64,000 nt of DNA from Caldimonas mangrovi. Lineage in GTDB: Bacteria; Pseudomonadota; Gammaproteobacteria; Burkholderiales; Burkholderiaceae_C. This document shows, piece by piece, positions 27,064-35,186 of the stretch. The stretch covers positions 1 to 64,000 of the forward strand of contig NZ_JAMKFE010000014.1 in the NCBI RefSeq assembly GCF_023721835.1, read 5' to 3'. Under the pieces are notes generated by a model, which saw nothing but the letters and a program-made list of their open reading frames with translations, had not been told where the DNA came from and did not search any database. Every line of letters begins with the position of its first letter. The stretch's first letter is position 1. A program made the translations under genes and the position numbers.

Positions 27064-27882
27064 ATGAACACCTCCACTGCAATTGCCTTCATCGGCGGCG
27101 GCAACATGGCCAGCGCCGTCATCGGCGGCCTGCGCGCGAATGGCCGGCCTGCGTCGGACCTCCTCGTGGTCGAGCCCCATGCCGAGCAGCGCGCGCGGCT
27201 GGCGCAAGAGCATGGCGTGCAGGCGCTCGAATCGGCAGGCCCCGAACTGGCGCGGGCGGGCACCGTCGTGTGGGCCGTCAAGCCCCAGCTTTTCAAGGCG
27301 GCGGCCGCACCGTGCGCGCCGCACGTGTCGGCGGCGCTGCACCTGAGCGTGATGGCCGGCATCCGCAGCGACGCCCTCGTCGCGGCCACCGGCAGCACCC
27401 GCGTGGTGCGCTCGATGCCCAACACGCCGGCGCTGATCGGCGAAGGCATTTCAGGGCTGTATGCGCGCGCCGAGGTGACGCCGGCCGAGCGCGGCGCGAT
27501 CGAGCAGCTGCTCGCGCCGACCGGCCGCACGGTGTGGGTGGAGCACGAAGCCGACCTCGATGCGGTGACCGCGGTGTCGGGCTCCGGGCCGGCCTATGTC
27601 TTCTACTTCATCGAGGCGATGATCGAAGCCGCGCAGGCGATGGGCCTGAGCGCCGAGCAAGGCAAGCAGCTGGCGCTGGCGACGTTTGCCGGGGCCACCG
27701 AACTGGCGCGGCGGTCCACCGAACCGCCCGAGGTGCTGCGCGAGCGCGTCACGTCCAAGGGCGGCACCACCTACGCGGCCCTCACGGCGATGGAAGCCGG
27801 CGGCATCAAGCCGGCTTTCGTGAAGGCGATGCAGGCGGCGCAGCAGCGGGCGCAGCAGCTGGGCGACGAATTCGGCAGCTGA
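27064..27882 (+). CDS. proC: Pyrroline-5-carboxylate reductase ProC
   Basis: A 272-residue NAD(P)H-dependent reductase. The Rossmann motif is AFIGGGNMASAVIGGL, and the conserved C-terminal substrate site reads SGSGPAYVFYFIEA and LRERVTSKGGTTYAAL. It makes proline from pyrroline-5-carboxylate. Placement 16 bases after putA, whose first half makes the same intermediate from proline, is uncommon because the two steps oppose each other. Confidence 0.94.
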   Translation: MNTSTAIAFIGGGNMASAVIGGLRANGRPASDLLVVEPHAEQRARLAQEHGVQALESAGPELARAGTVVWAVKPQLFKAAAAPCAPHVSAALHLSVMAGIRSDALVAATGSTRVVRSMPNTPALIGEGISGLYARAEVTPAERGAIEQLLAPTGRTVWVEHEADLDAVTAVSGSGPAYVFYFIEAMIEAAQAMGLSAEQGKQLALATFAGATELARRSTEPPEVLRERVTSKGGTTYAALTAMEAGGIKPAFVKAMQAAQQRAQQLGDEFGS

Positions 27883-27884
27883 CA

Positions 27885-27955
27885 GCCCACCCCCTACGCG
27901 CTTCGCGCGCCCCCTCCAGGGGGCGACGCTGGCGGACCGGCAAAGCCGGATCCGC
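27885..27955. repeat. Dispersed intergenic repeat, copy 2
   Basis: Same order of stem-loops as 23358-23424: CGCGCTTCGCGCG, CCCCCTCCAGGGGG, then GCGGACCGG-CAAAG-CCGGATCCGC. It again starts within a few bases of a stop codon (proC). The rest of the gap up to 28115 holds no gene that I can see. Confidence 0.75.
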
Positions 27956-28115
27956 GTCACTCGGCCTTGTCCGGTTCGCACGCAACAGCCTTGCGCAGCG
28001 CCGCCGATCGCGGTCGCATGGTGCCATCGTCAAAGCGACGCGCCCTCCCGCCGGTGATCGCTGGCGGTGAAGGCGCGCCGGCGGCACGGTGGCGTGCCGC
28101 ATGACAGCGTCGATG

Positions 28116-28383
28116 AGGGCCTGTTCACACGACGGAGGGCTGATGCGTTGTTGTCCCGAAGGCCGTGAGCAAGGCGCAAAACGAAGCCGGGTGGGGCGTT
28201 GCGAAGCGTCCGTGCGCAATAGCTGTACAGCGCAGCAACGCCATTTGCCGCGCTACGCCTGGTTCGCTGCGCAGACCGGACGGCTTCGCGCGGCACCCGG
28301 CGAGGCTTTGCAACGCCGTGCACGGCCTTCGGCGCAACAACCCGAAGGGAGCGAGCCTGCCCTCTGTAGTGTGAACAGGCCCT
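28116..28383. mobile_element. MITE-like foldback element, 268 bases
   Basis: The ends match in inverted orientation: AGGGCCTGTTCACAC at 28116-28130, continuing to 28140, versus GTGTGAACAGGCCCT at 28369-28383, from 28359, with three mismatches in 24-25 positions. Much of the interior also pairs with itself (for example GTTGTTGTCCCGAAGGCCGTG with the CACGGCCTTCGGCGCAACAA side), so the whole element can fold into one long hairpin. It encodes no transposase. No clear target duplication is seen. Its right end coincides with the stop codon of the PEP-CTERM gene. Confidence 0.75.
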
Positions 28384-28894
28384 AGTCTTTCAGGCGCCGG
28401 CGCGTCAGCGTCAGCACGATCATCAGCCCGGCGAGCAGCAGGGCATAGGTTTCGGGCTCGGGCACGGCCGACACCAGGCTGTACAGGCCACCCAGGCCGA
28501 GGCCGGCCCCGGTCACCAGGTAGTAGTAGTGCCCCGAGGACAGGCCGGCGAAGGTGGTGGGCGACATGCCGGTGCTGCCGTCGAAGCCGAACGAGCCGAT
28601 CAGTGGGTCGGGGCCGAAGACGTCCTTGAACAGCGAGACGGTGCCACCGGTGATGCCGAACATCGACGGGATGCCGACCGACGCGGCCGACGTGAACAGC
28701 GTCGTCGGTGACGTCAGCGTGAACAGGAAAACCTCTTCGAAGGCGCCGGCCGCAACCACATTGCCGCCGGTCTCGATGGTGTCGTGGGCGCCCCAGTCGC
28801 CGGGGCCCGGGATCGGGCTGGCGCTGACCGCCGTGGCAGCAACGGCCAGCCCGGCCGCCGCGAGCGCTTGCTTGATCTGGCGTAGCAACGTCAT
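28382..28894 (-). CDS. PEP-CTERM sorting-domain protein
   Basis: A 170-residue exported protein. The signal peptide covers residues 1-25 (ending SASPIPGPG). The C terminus has VPEPETYALLLAGLMIVLTL followed by RRRLKD: PEP motif, hydrophobic helix, basic tail, the signal recognised and cleaved by exosortase. The mature middle is rich in G, T and F and includes GSFGFDGSTG. Such proteins are linked to exopolysaccharide. No exosortase gene is in the window. The start at 28894 has GGGAG upstream and a sigma-54-type promoter at the right distance. Confidence 0.9.
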   Translation of the reverse strand: MTLLRQIKQALAAAGLAVAATAVSASPIPGPGDWGAHDTIETGGNVVAAGAFEEVFLFTLTSPTTLFTSAASVGIPSMFGITGGTVSLFKDVFGPDPLIGSFGFDGSTGMSPTTFAGLSSGHYYYLVTGAGLGLGGLYSLVSAVPEPETYALLLAGLMIVLTLTRRRLKD

Positions 28895-28933
28895 CTTGCA
28901 CTCCCTGCAGAAATGTTGAGGCGAGCGCGTACC

Positions 28934-28948
28934 GCAAGGCCCATGCCA
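28934..28948 (-). promoter_or_regulatory. Sigma-54 (RpoN) promoter of the PEP-CTERM gene
   Basis: On the minus strand the sequence TGGCATGGGCCTTGC has the GG-N10-GC spacing and the TGGCA and TTGC cores of RpoN promoters. It ends 40 bases upstream of the start codon. PEP-CTERM genes are often under RpoN with the PrsK/PrsR two-component system, so the fit is biologically sensible. Confidence 0.75.
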
Positions 28949-29104
28949 ACTGCGCCTCACCAGAGACGGGCACATTGCGGCTGCGGTAGTGAAAGATGCG
29001 GCTGCGGCGGCGGCGATTGCACGACGCGGCACAAGAATCGGATACAGCGTGCGACCGCGTCGCTTTCCAGGTTGGTGCACCGCAACAAAGGGGTGCAGGC
29101 AGCC

Positions 29105-29965
29105 TCAGGCGAGCCCCGCCACGACGCCGGCGAAGACGGCGAAGCCGACCCAGTGGTTGACCTTGAAGGCGCGGAAGCAGCCGTCGCGCGAACGCTCGCG
29201 GATCAGCTGGAAGTGCCAGAGCACCTGGGCGGCGGCCGCTGCAAGCCCCGCGGCATACGCCCAGCCCAGCCCCAGTTGCCAGCCCACCCCGCCCCACACG
29301 GCGAGATACGCCGCATACAGCACCATCACCGCAGCCACGTCATGGCGGCCGAAGGTGATGGCCGACGTCCGCAAGCCGATTCTCAGGTCGTCCTCGCGGT
29401 CGACCATCGCGTATTCGGTGTCGTAGGCGACCACCCAGAACAGGTTGCCCAGCAGCAGCAGCCACGCCAGCGGCGGCACCTGCTGCTGCACGGCCGCGAA
29501 GGCCATCGGGATGCCGAAGCTGAACGCCACGCCGAGCACCGCCTGCGGCATCGAGAAGAAGCGCTTGGTGTACGGGTAGACGATGGCCACCGCCAGCGCG
29601 AAGAACGACCACAACACCGTCGGCAGGTTGGTCGTCAGTACCAGCGCGAAGGCCGCCAGCGCCAGCCCGGCGCCGACCACGAGCGCCTCGGACACGGACA
29701 CCGCACCGCTGGTCACCGGCCGCTGCGTCGTGCGCTGCACGTGGCGGTCGAACTCGCGGTCGGCCACGTCGTTCACCGCACAACCGGCCGAGCGCATCAG
29801 CAAGGTGCCCAGCGTGAACACCGCCAGCAGGTGCCAGCCGGGAAAGCCCCCGGCCGCCATCCACAGCGCCGACAGCGTCGGCCACAGCAGCAGCAGCGTG
29901 CCGACGGGCTTGTCCCAGCGGATCAGTTGCAGGTACAGCGGGAACTTCAGGCGCAGCGCAGTCAT
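29105..29965 (-). CDS. ubiA: 4-hydroxybenzoate polyprenyltransferase UbiA
   Basis: A 286-residue integral membrane prenyltransferase. The first aspartate motif is [15 protein letters not shown] and the second [22 protein letters not shown] (pattern DREDDxxIGxxTSA), both needed for Mg-prenyl diphosphate binding. About eight membrane helices are predicted by eye. It attaches the polyprenyl tail to 4-hydroxybenzoate in ubiquinone synthesis. ATG 29965 is chosen as it starts just before the conserved [21 protein letters not shown] region. Confidence 0.93.
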   Translation of the reverse strand: MTALRLKFPLYLQLIRWDKPVGTLLLLWPTLSALWMAAGGFPGWHLLAVFTLGTLLMRSAGCAVNDVADREFDRHVQRTTQRPVTSGAVSVSEALVVGAGLALAAFALVLTTNLPTVLWSFFALAVAIVYPYTKRFFSMPQAVLGVAFSFGIPMAFAAVQQQVPPLAWLLLLGNLFWVVAYDTEYAMVDREDDLRIGLRTSAITFGRHDVAAVMVLYAAYLAVWGGVGWQLGLGWAYAAGLAAAAAQVLWHFQLIRERSRDGCFRAFKVNHWVGFAVFAGVVAGLA

Positions 29966-30137
29966 GGGCTGCAGTTTAGGTCGGCCCAACCGTTCGCCGT
30001 CTTCTCGACACGCCCCGTCTTCATGTCCACACATGAGGCCGGCTCGACAAGAACACCCGGACCGCGGCCTGCGGCGCTGGATGAACCGGCCGACGAACAG
30101 GCCGACTGCGCGCCCGGTTCGACGTCCGGCACGGCGC

Positions 30138-30641
30138 TCAAAACACGTCGAACAACACGTCCGCGATGATCAGCGTCGCGATCGCGACCAGCACCAGATC
30201 GGTACCGACCACGCGCCACTCATAGCCCGGGTGCACCGGCAGCCGGGCCACCAGTGCCGGCGGCGCCATCTTCTTCGCGATGCCGGGCGGCAGCGGCTTG
30301 CCGCGCGCGAGGTTCTTGCGGATGCCGGGCGGCAGCGACTGGTAGCTGCCCTTCCGGATACCGACTTCGACCGCGAGATGGCGCGCACTGCTGACCGTGA
30401 TGCCGGCGGTGACCAGCGTGCCGCCACTGCCTGGCCCGCCGGCCGGCTTGCCCAATCCCGCGGCCTGCTTCGTGCCGCCTTTTTTCTCGTGTTTGCCGGG
30501 GCCGCCCTTGGCCCCGTTGCCGCCCTTGTCGGGGCCTTTGTCTTCAGGCGGTTTCGCCCACAGCGGAAAGCCGGGCACAGCGAGGGCAGCGGTCAGACCG
30601 CGGATCAGCGTGCGCCGACCCGGACGTGGCGATGGAGACAT
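30138..30641 (-). CDS. CigR-like exported protein
   Basis: A 167-residue protein with a twin-arginine-like N terminus (GRRTLIRGL) and hydrophobic stretch, a long Gly/Lys/Pro-rich low-complexity region (about 30-70), then the repeated motif [19 protein letters not shown], typical of the CigR/RcnB-related family. A C-terminal hydrophobic segment (about 145-165) may anchor it. CigR in Salmonella is an anti-virulence factor; relatives elsewhere have no established role. Confidence 0.75.
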   Translation of the reverse strand: MSPSPRPGRRTLIRGLTAALAVPGFPLWAKPPEDKGPDKGGNGAKGGPGKHEKKGGTKQAAGLGKPAGGPGSGGTLVTAGITVSSARHLAVEVGIRKGSYQSLPPGIRKNLARGKPLPPGIAKKMAPPALVARLPVHPGYEWRVVGTDLVLVAIATLIIADVLFDVF

Positions 30642-30686
30642 GGAGCATCCTTAGTGGGTCAAAATCCCACGAAAACGGTGTCCAGT

Positions 30687-32048
30687 TTACGAGGAAGCAC
30701 GTTCCTGCGGTACGGCGGGAACGTCGAGCCGCTGCAACAACTCGCGCAGCACGCTCGCTTTGGCTGGATTCAGTTGCATGGCCCAGGCTACGCGACCTCG
30801 CAAGTATTCGCTCACTTCACCGCCGCCGGGAGCGTCGACATGGTCCAGGCCGCGGGTCAGCGCCCGGTGCAGCATGGCCTTCAGGCGGTCGAACTCGGCC
30901 CTCGGCAGGTTGGTGTGCCGGTTCACGACGATGCCGCAGACCTGCTGCCGACGTCCGGCACGCAGCACCTGGGTCTTGCGGTGCTGCAGCGCGAAGCCTT
31001 CGTCGAGTGCCGCACGCGCCACCTGCAGTTGCAGCCGCGCGGCCTGGCGTGCCAGCGAGGCATCGCCGGAGAAGACGAGGTCGTCCGCGTAGCGGCTGTA
31101 GCCGGCGCCGAACGCCTCTGCGAGGCCTGCCAGGCGCAGATCGAGCGAGAAGGCGCACAGGTTGGCGAGCGCCGGGGAAGTCGGCGCACCTTGCGGCAGG
31201 TGCGCGTCGCGCAGCCGCTGCGCCTGCCGCCATGTCAGAGCGCCCAGGCCTCGCAGCCGCTCCAGCACCGGCTCGGGCGTGGCCACCGTGCACAGCGCGG
31301 TCAGCACCCGGGCCACCGGCGCCGGGTAGCCGAGCGTGCGCCAGGTCGCATGGACGCGCGAGGCGGTCACGCTGGCGAAGAAGTCCTGCAGGTCGAAACG
31401 CACGACGACCGCGCGGCCGACGTGCTGCTGCGCATGCGTGACGACGGAGCGGCCGGGCACGTAGCCGTGCACCGCCTGATGCACCGGCACCTGGGCCAGC
31501 GCCCCGTCGAGCACGCGGCGCTGCAGCGCCTTCAGGTGCGGCTCGGGTGCTTCGAGCAGGCGCCAGCCGCCGCTGCGCTTGGGAGACGGGATGAAACGGT
31601 AATGCTGCTCGTGCAGCGGCCGGCGGCGCTGCCACCCTTCGGGCAGCGAGAGCCGCCACAGGGCCTGCGGCGTGAGCTGCAGCCAGGCCGCCAGATCGCC
31701 CGGCGCGGGCCACGGCGGCAGCAGCAGGCCGTCGAGCCCGAGCGGACGGGGATGCATCTGCGCCCAGGGTCGAAGGATGTAGCGCCGGATGCGCGGGCCC
31801 CGCATCACCTCCCAGGCCTGCAGGAAATGCGCGTCGTGGGCCAGCCAGGCCGCCAGCGATCCGATCGAGTGCTGCTGCCAGCGGTGAGCCGGCCACTGGC
31901 CCAGGCGCTCGGCCAGGCCGTGCATCCACTCAGCAGGTGCGTCGACGCACTCCACCAGCCGCGCGTGCAGGGCATGCTGCTCGCGCGAGCCGGCCAGCAG
32001 CGTGCGCGCGATGCCCAGGGCAGCAAAGTGGACGGACCCGGCGTTCAT
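30687..32048 (-). CDS. Retron-like reverse transcriptase
   Basis: A 453-residue reverse transcriptase. An unusual N-terminal helical region covers residues 1-110. A retron-type N-terminal domain follows (PGDLAAWLQLTPQALWRLS, then HYRFIPSPKRSGGWRLLEAP at about 149-168). The catalytic core has FDLQDFF (D219), QGAPTSPALANL (286-297) and YADD (320-323). Late in the protein VCGIVVNRHTNLPR resembles the retron VTG-type motif. The start is set at 32048; an in-frame codon at 32102 exists, but that segment overlaps a strongly folded RNA. Downstream of dps, 191 bases apart. No obvious separate effector gene is adjacent; the N-terminal extension might carry that role. Confidence 0.82.
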   Translation of the reverse strand: MNAGSVHFAALGIARTLLAGSREQHALHARLVECVDAPAEWMHGLAERLGQWPAHRWQQHSIGSLAAWLAHDAHFLQAWEVMRGPRIRRYILRPWAQMHPRPLGLDGLLLPPWPAPGDLAAWLQLTPQALWRLSLPEGWQRRRPLHEQHYRFIPSPKRSGGWRLLEAPEPHLKALQRRVLDGALAQVPVHQAVHGYVPGRSVVTHAQQHVGRAVVVRFDLQDFFASVTASRVHATWRTLGYPAPVARVLTALCTVATPEPVLERLRGLGALTWRQAQRLRDAHLPQGAPTSPALANLCAFSLDLRLAGLAEAFGAGYSRYADDLVFSGDASLARQAARLQLQVARAALDEGFALQHRKTQVLRAGRRQQVCGIVVNRHTNLPRAEFDRLKAMLHRALTRGLDHVDAPGGGEVSEYLRGRVAWAMQLNPAKASVLRELLQRLDVPAVPQERASS

Positions 32049-32056
32049 GGTGAGGT

Positions 32057-32216
32057 GCGGCGCACCCGCCAACCTGCAGGTGATGCGTGAGCTGTCCGGC
32101 ACACCGTGCCGACCCGCTCACGCCCTGATGGGAACACATGAAAAATCACCATGGGGAAGCCCCATGGCGCGAAGCTGCACAGGTCAGCATTCGCCATACC
32201 CTAGGCGGGCGGCCGC
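32057..32216 (-). ncRNA. Candidate retron msr-msd RNA upstream of the reverse transcriptase
   Basis: Read on the minus strand, the ends of this 160-nt region pair: GCGGC and CCCGCC near 32216-32204 pair with GGCGGG and GCCGC near 32070-32057 (11 pairs with a small internal loop), like the a1/a2 stem of retrons. Inside are two strong hairpins: CCATGGGG-CTT-CCCCATGG (32167-32149), and a two-tier stem GCGTGAGC...GCTCACGC (32123-32085) with inner CGGCAC-GGT-GTGCCG. The layout pairing-hairpin-hairpin-pairing-RT is that of msr-msd-ret. High GC raises the risk of chance pairing. Confidence 0.5.
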
Positions 32217-32239
32217 GGGCGGATGATAGCCAGGACCGC

Positions 32240-32764
32240 TCAGGCTTCCAGCAGGCTGCGCAGCATCCAGGCCGACTTCTCGTGCACGTCCAGCCGTTGC
32301 GTCAGCAGGTCGGCCGTGGGCTCGTCGGAAGCCTTGTCGACGGTGGGGAACAGGCCGCGCGCGGTGCGGGCCACGCCTTCGTTGCCCTGCACCAGGATGC
32401 GGATCATCTCGTCGGCTTTGGGCGGCTGGCTGGGCACGTCCGGCAGCGAGGTCAGCGCACCGAAGTCCTTGTAGGAACCGGCGGCCACATGACCCAGTGC
32501 ACGGATGCGCTCGGCGATCGGATCGACCGCGTTCCACAGCTCGGTGTACTGCGCCATGAACATCGCGTGCAGCGTGTTGAACATCGGCCCGGTGACGTTC
32601 CAGTGGAAATTGTGCGTGGTCAGGTAGAGCGTGTAGGTGTCGGCCAGCAGGCGGTTCAGGCCTTGCGCGATGGCCGCGCGGTCCTTGTCGGCGATGCCGA
32701 TGTTCACCGGCATCCCGGCCAGCGTTGCAGCGGAAGCGGACGTCTTCACCTTGTTCTTCGCCAT
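32240..32764 (-). CDS. dps: Dps-family ferritin-like DNA-protection protein
   Basis: A 174-residue four-helix protein. The ferroxidase-site pattern LTTHNFHWNVTGPMF (helix A) and the helix-B region MAQYTELWNAVDPIAERIRALGH carry the family's inter-subunit metal ligands (H, H, D, E). A lysine-rich N terminus (MAKNKVKT) could bind DNA, as in E. coli Dps. It oxidises ferrous iron with peroxide and protects DNA. AGGAG precedes ATG 32764. It follows oxyR by 63 bases on the same strand, a natural peroxide-response pair. Confidence 0.93.
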   Translation of the reverse strand: MAKNKVKTSASAATLAGMPVNIGIADKDRAAIAQGLNRLLADTYTLYLTTHNFHWNVTGPMFNTLHAMFMAQYTELWNAVDPIAERIRALGHVAAGSYKDFGALTSLPDVPSQPPKADEMIRILVQGNEGVARTARGLFPTVDKASDEPTADLLTQRLDVHEKSAWMLRSLLEA

Positions 32765-32827
32765 CGGGCTTACTCCTGTTCGTTGGGACGGTTCGATGCA
32801 GTCTAGGCGCACGTTGTGGCGCGCGCG

Positions 32828-33748
32828 TTACGAAAGCCTGCTCACGCCGGGCAGCTCGCAGGCATAGACGGCGTTGCGCAACGCGGCGATGGCCTCGTAG
32901 CGCGTGAAGGTGCGGCGCCATGCCAGCACCACGCGCCGCGTCGGCACCGGCTCGCTGAAGGGAATGTAGGCGACATGCGTCTGCGGTTCCTTGGGCACGC
33001 TCAACTGCGGCACCACCGTCAGGCCCATGCCCGAGGCCACCATGTGCTTGATCGTTTCCAGCGACGAGCCTTCGAAGCTCTTGCGGATGCCTTCCGCATC
33101 GCTCGAAAAGCGGGCGAACTCGGGGCACACCTCGAGCACATGGTCGCGGAAGCAATGGCCGGTGCCGAGCAGCAGCATGGTCTCGCGCTTGAGTTCTTCC
33201 GACGACACGCTGTCGCGCCGGGCCAGCGGGTGGCTGCGCGGCGTCGCAACCATGAAGGGCTCGTCGTACAGCGGCGCCACGGCGAGGCCCGCATCCGGGA
33301 AGGGCTCGGCCATGATGGCGCAATCGAGTTCGCCGGTGCGCAGCATGTCCAGCAGCTTGACGGTGAAGTTCTCCTGCAGCATCAGCGGCATCTGCGGCAC
33401 CATCTCGATCGCGTGCTTGACCAGTTCGGGCAGCAGGTAGGGACCGATGGTGTAGATGATGCCCAGCCGCAGCGGGCCGGCCAGCGGGTCCTTGCCGCGC
33501 TTGGCGATCTCCTTGATCGACGACGCCTGGTCGAGCACGGCCTGGGCCTGCCGCACGATCTCTTCGCCGAGCGGCGTGACGCTGACCTCGGTGGCGCCAC
33601 GCTCGAAGATCTTCACGTCGAGTTCGTCTTCCAGCTTCTTGATCGCGACGCTCAACGTCGGCTGCGAGACGAAGCACGCCTCGGCCGCGCGCCCGAAGTG
33701 GCGTTCGCGGGCCACGGCAACGATGTAGCGCAGTTCGGTCAGCGTCAT
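32828..33748 (-). CDS. oxyR: Peroxide-sensing LysR-type regulator OxyR
   Basis: A 306-residue regulator. The N-terminal winged helix begins MTLTELRYIVAVARERHFGRA. The redox pair is C199 and C208 in GTGHCFRDHVLEVCPE, the same numbering as in E. coli OxyR; disulfide formation switches on the target genes. Its immediate neighbour dps is a classical OxyR target. ATG 33748 is chosen over an upstream codon because family members start at MTLTELRY. Confidence 0.95.
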   Translation of the reverse strand: MTLTELRYIVAVARERHFGRAAEACFVSQPTLSVAIKKLEDELDVKIFERGATEVSVTPLGEEIVRQAQAVLDQASSIKEIAKRGKDPLAGPLRLGIIYTIGPYLLPELVKHAIEMVPQMPLMLQENFTVKLLDMLRTGELDCAIMAEPFPDAGLAVAPLYDEPFMVATPRSHPLARRDSVSSEELKRETMLLLGTGHCFRDHVLEVCPEFARFSSDAEGIRKSFEGSSLETIKHMVASGMGLTVVPQLSVPKEPQTHVAYIPFSEPVPTRRVVLAWRRTFTRYEAIAALRNAVYACELPGVSRLS

Positions 33749-33784
33749 GGCGTTACTCCCGTGCCGGCTTGAAAGCAAAAAACT

Positions 33785-33803
33785 ATCGCGGCCATGGCGC
33801 GAT
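33785..33803. promoter_or_regulatory. Interrupted palindrome upstream of oxyR
   Basis: ATCGCG-GCCATGG-CGCGAT lies 37-55 bases upstream of the oxyR start. The arms are perfect and the centre contains CCATGG. LysR regulators commonly bind such sites upstream of their own gene, but it does not match the classical OxyR ATAG/CTAT pattern. Confidence 0.35.
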
Positions 33804-33898
33804 TGTGCGCGTGTTGGGAGACGGTGGGTAGTGCGGGCCTGTTGGCGGGCGGGGATCAGTTCACAACGTGGTACGCGCACTGCGAGCGCGGGCCGAAC

Positions 33899-34693
33899 TC
33901 AGCGGTCACGGTTTTCCCGAAACGCGCCTGGGCTGCAACCCATGACCGCGCGGAACGCTGCAACATAGCCTGCTGCGCCTGAGAAACCCAGGGCGCTCCC
34001 TATGTACTTGATCGGCCGTCCATCGGAGAGCAAGTCAAGGGACGCAACGATACGCGCCCGCTGCCTCCATGTCCTGAAGGGGCTGCCAGTTTGCTCTGCG
34101 AAACGCCGGCTGAAAGTTCGCTCGGAGCAGCCCGCCAGGTCGGCGGCCTCCGTCAGGGACATGTTCAGTCTCGGCCGGTCGATGAGCTGTTGGGCGACGC
34201 GACGCAATCCGGCGTTCTGAGGAAGCACGAGTTCCGTCGGCAAAGGCTCTGCCTCACACAATGTGTGCAGCAACAACGTGGCGACCATGGTCTGGACATT
34301 GTTGTCGCCGGCATTGTGGAAGAGGCGCAGGAGCAGTTCGCGATGCAGCGCCGAGATCGAGATGGCGTGCGCACGGCCTCGGCGGTCTGCCTTCAAGGAG
34401 CCCTTCAGCATCGAGGGCTGGAAATAGACCGTCCGCAACTGCGTATCCGACAGCATCCAGATCGAGTGCGGTTCTCCTGCAGGAACCCAGAGGGCCCTTT
34501 GAGGGGGCACGGTCCAATGGTTGGATCCGGTTGTGACCTGCATCACGCCTGATACCGCATACACCACCTGAACGGTGCTGTGCCGGTGCTCAGGCAGAAG
34601 CGTCCCGCGCGGATGGTGCTTCGCCAGTGCGCGCCAAGGCATTGGCGCTGCTTGGCGCTTGGGCGATATCGGTTGTCTTTCTACGTTCGACAT
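33899..34693 (-). CDS. AraC-family transcriptional regulator with cupin sensor
   Basis: A 264-residue regulator. The N-terminal cupin-like domain has LPEHRHSTVQVVYAVSG and VPPQRALWVPAGEPHSIWM (patterns HRH and PAGEPH). Two helix-turn-helix units follow near residues 170-255 (SLTEAADLAGCSERTFSRRF and IKYIGSALGFSGAAGYVAAFR). The layout is that of the NimR/RipA-like group. The start at 34693 is the likeliest of three in-frame codons (34717 is TTG, 34714 ATG). Divergent from the GGCT-like gene, 40 bases away, which may be its target. Confidence 0.85.
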   Translation of the reverse strand: MSNVERQPISPKRQAAPMPWRALAKHHPRGTLLPEHRHSTVQVVYAVSGVMQVTTGSNHWTVPPQRALWVPAGEPHSIWMLSDTQLRTVYFQPSMLKGSLKADRRGRAHAISISALHRELLLRLFHNAGDNNVQTMVATLLLHTLCEAEPLPTELVLPQNAGLRRVAQQLIDRPRLNMSLTEAADLAGCSERTFSRRFAEQTGSPFRTWRQRARIVASLDLLSDGRPIKYIGSALGFSGAAGYVAAFRAVMGCSPGAFRENRDR

Positions 34694-34733
34694 GCTCGCT
34701 AGTATCAGCTGCATCAACTACGGAGGAAGCCCT

Positions 34734-35186
34734 ATGGAACAGAAGGAGCAGGTCGCTCGGCAGATTGCTGTTTTCTTCTACGGCAGTTTTATACGGCGCG
34801 ATGTGATGGCACGAGGAGGTCTGGTTCCGGACCGGATCGAAGTGGCGAGATTGAGTGGATTCGAGATTCACATTTGTCCGCACGCATGCATTGCACCATC
34901 AGACCAGCATTCGATCTATGGGATTCTGGTCTGGGCCACACACGACCAGTTGCGTCGGATGTACTCGATGGACGGTGTCGGCGTGTTCTTGCCCGAAGCC
35001 GTCTTGGTCGAAACCGCAAACGGCTGCACGCGGCCGGCAATGTGCTACATCCCGCCGGCACGTGGCGACGAACCCGCGGACGTCGAGTACCTTGACCATT
35101 TGATTGCCGCTGGTCGAGAGCACGGTTTTCCGACGTGGTACCTCGAGCGCCTCGCCACGTTGGGAGAGTCGTCTCCCGCCGCATGA
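34734..35186 (+). CDS. Gamma-glutamylcyclotransferase-like (AIG2 fold) protein
   Basis: A 150-residue protein. FFYGSFIRRDVM (about residues 13-24) is the YGSxxR/K loop of the GGCT/AIG2 fold. The catalytic glutamate of true GGCTs cannot be placed with confidence; LPEAVLVET near residue 84 is one candidate region. GGAGG at 34722-34726 supports ATG 34734. Its stop overlaps the start of the next gene (ATGA). Substrate unknown; could act on gamma-glutamyl amines or amino acids. Confidence 0.75.
   Translation: MEQKEQVARQIAVFFYGSFIRRDVMARGGLVPDRIEVARLSGFEIHICPHACIAPSDQHSIYGILVWATHDQLRRMYSMDGVGVFLPEAVLVETANGCTRPAMCYIPPARGDEPADVEYLDHLIAAGREHGFPTWYLERLATLGESSPAA

Noticed and set aside
23991-27530. A 1179-residue open frame on the minus strand opposite putA and proC
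   Set aside because: It is rich in H, R, Q, V and G without domain pattern and lies antisense to two well-recognised genes. In GC-rich DNA the third-position bias opens such frames.
28125-29297. A 390-residue minus-strand frame overlapping the PEP-CTERM gene
   Set aside because: It runs through the foldback element and over the PEP-CTERM gene in another frame; only the latter has a signal peptide, sorting signal, ribosome site and promoter.
32049-32102. Starting the reverse transcriptase at 32102
   Set aside because: Possible in frame, but the segment overlaps the folded RNA and adds residues without family support; ATG 32048 is preferred.
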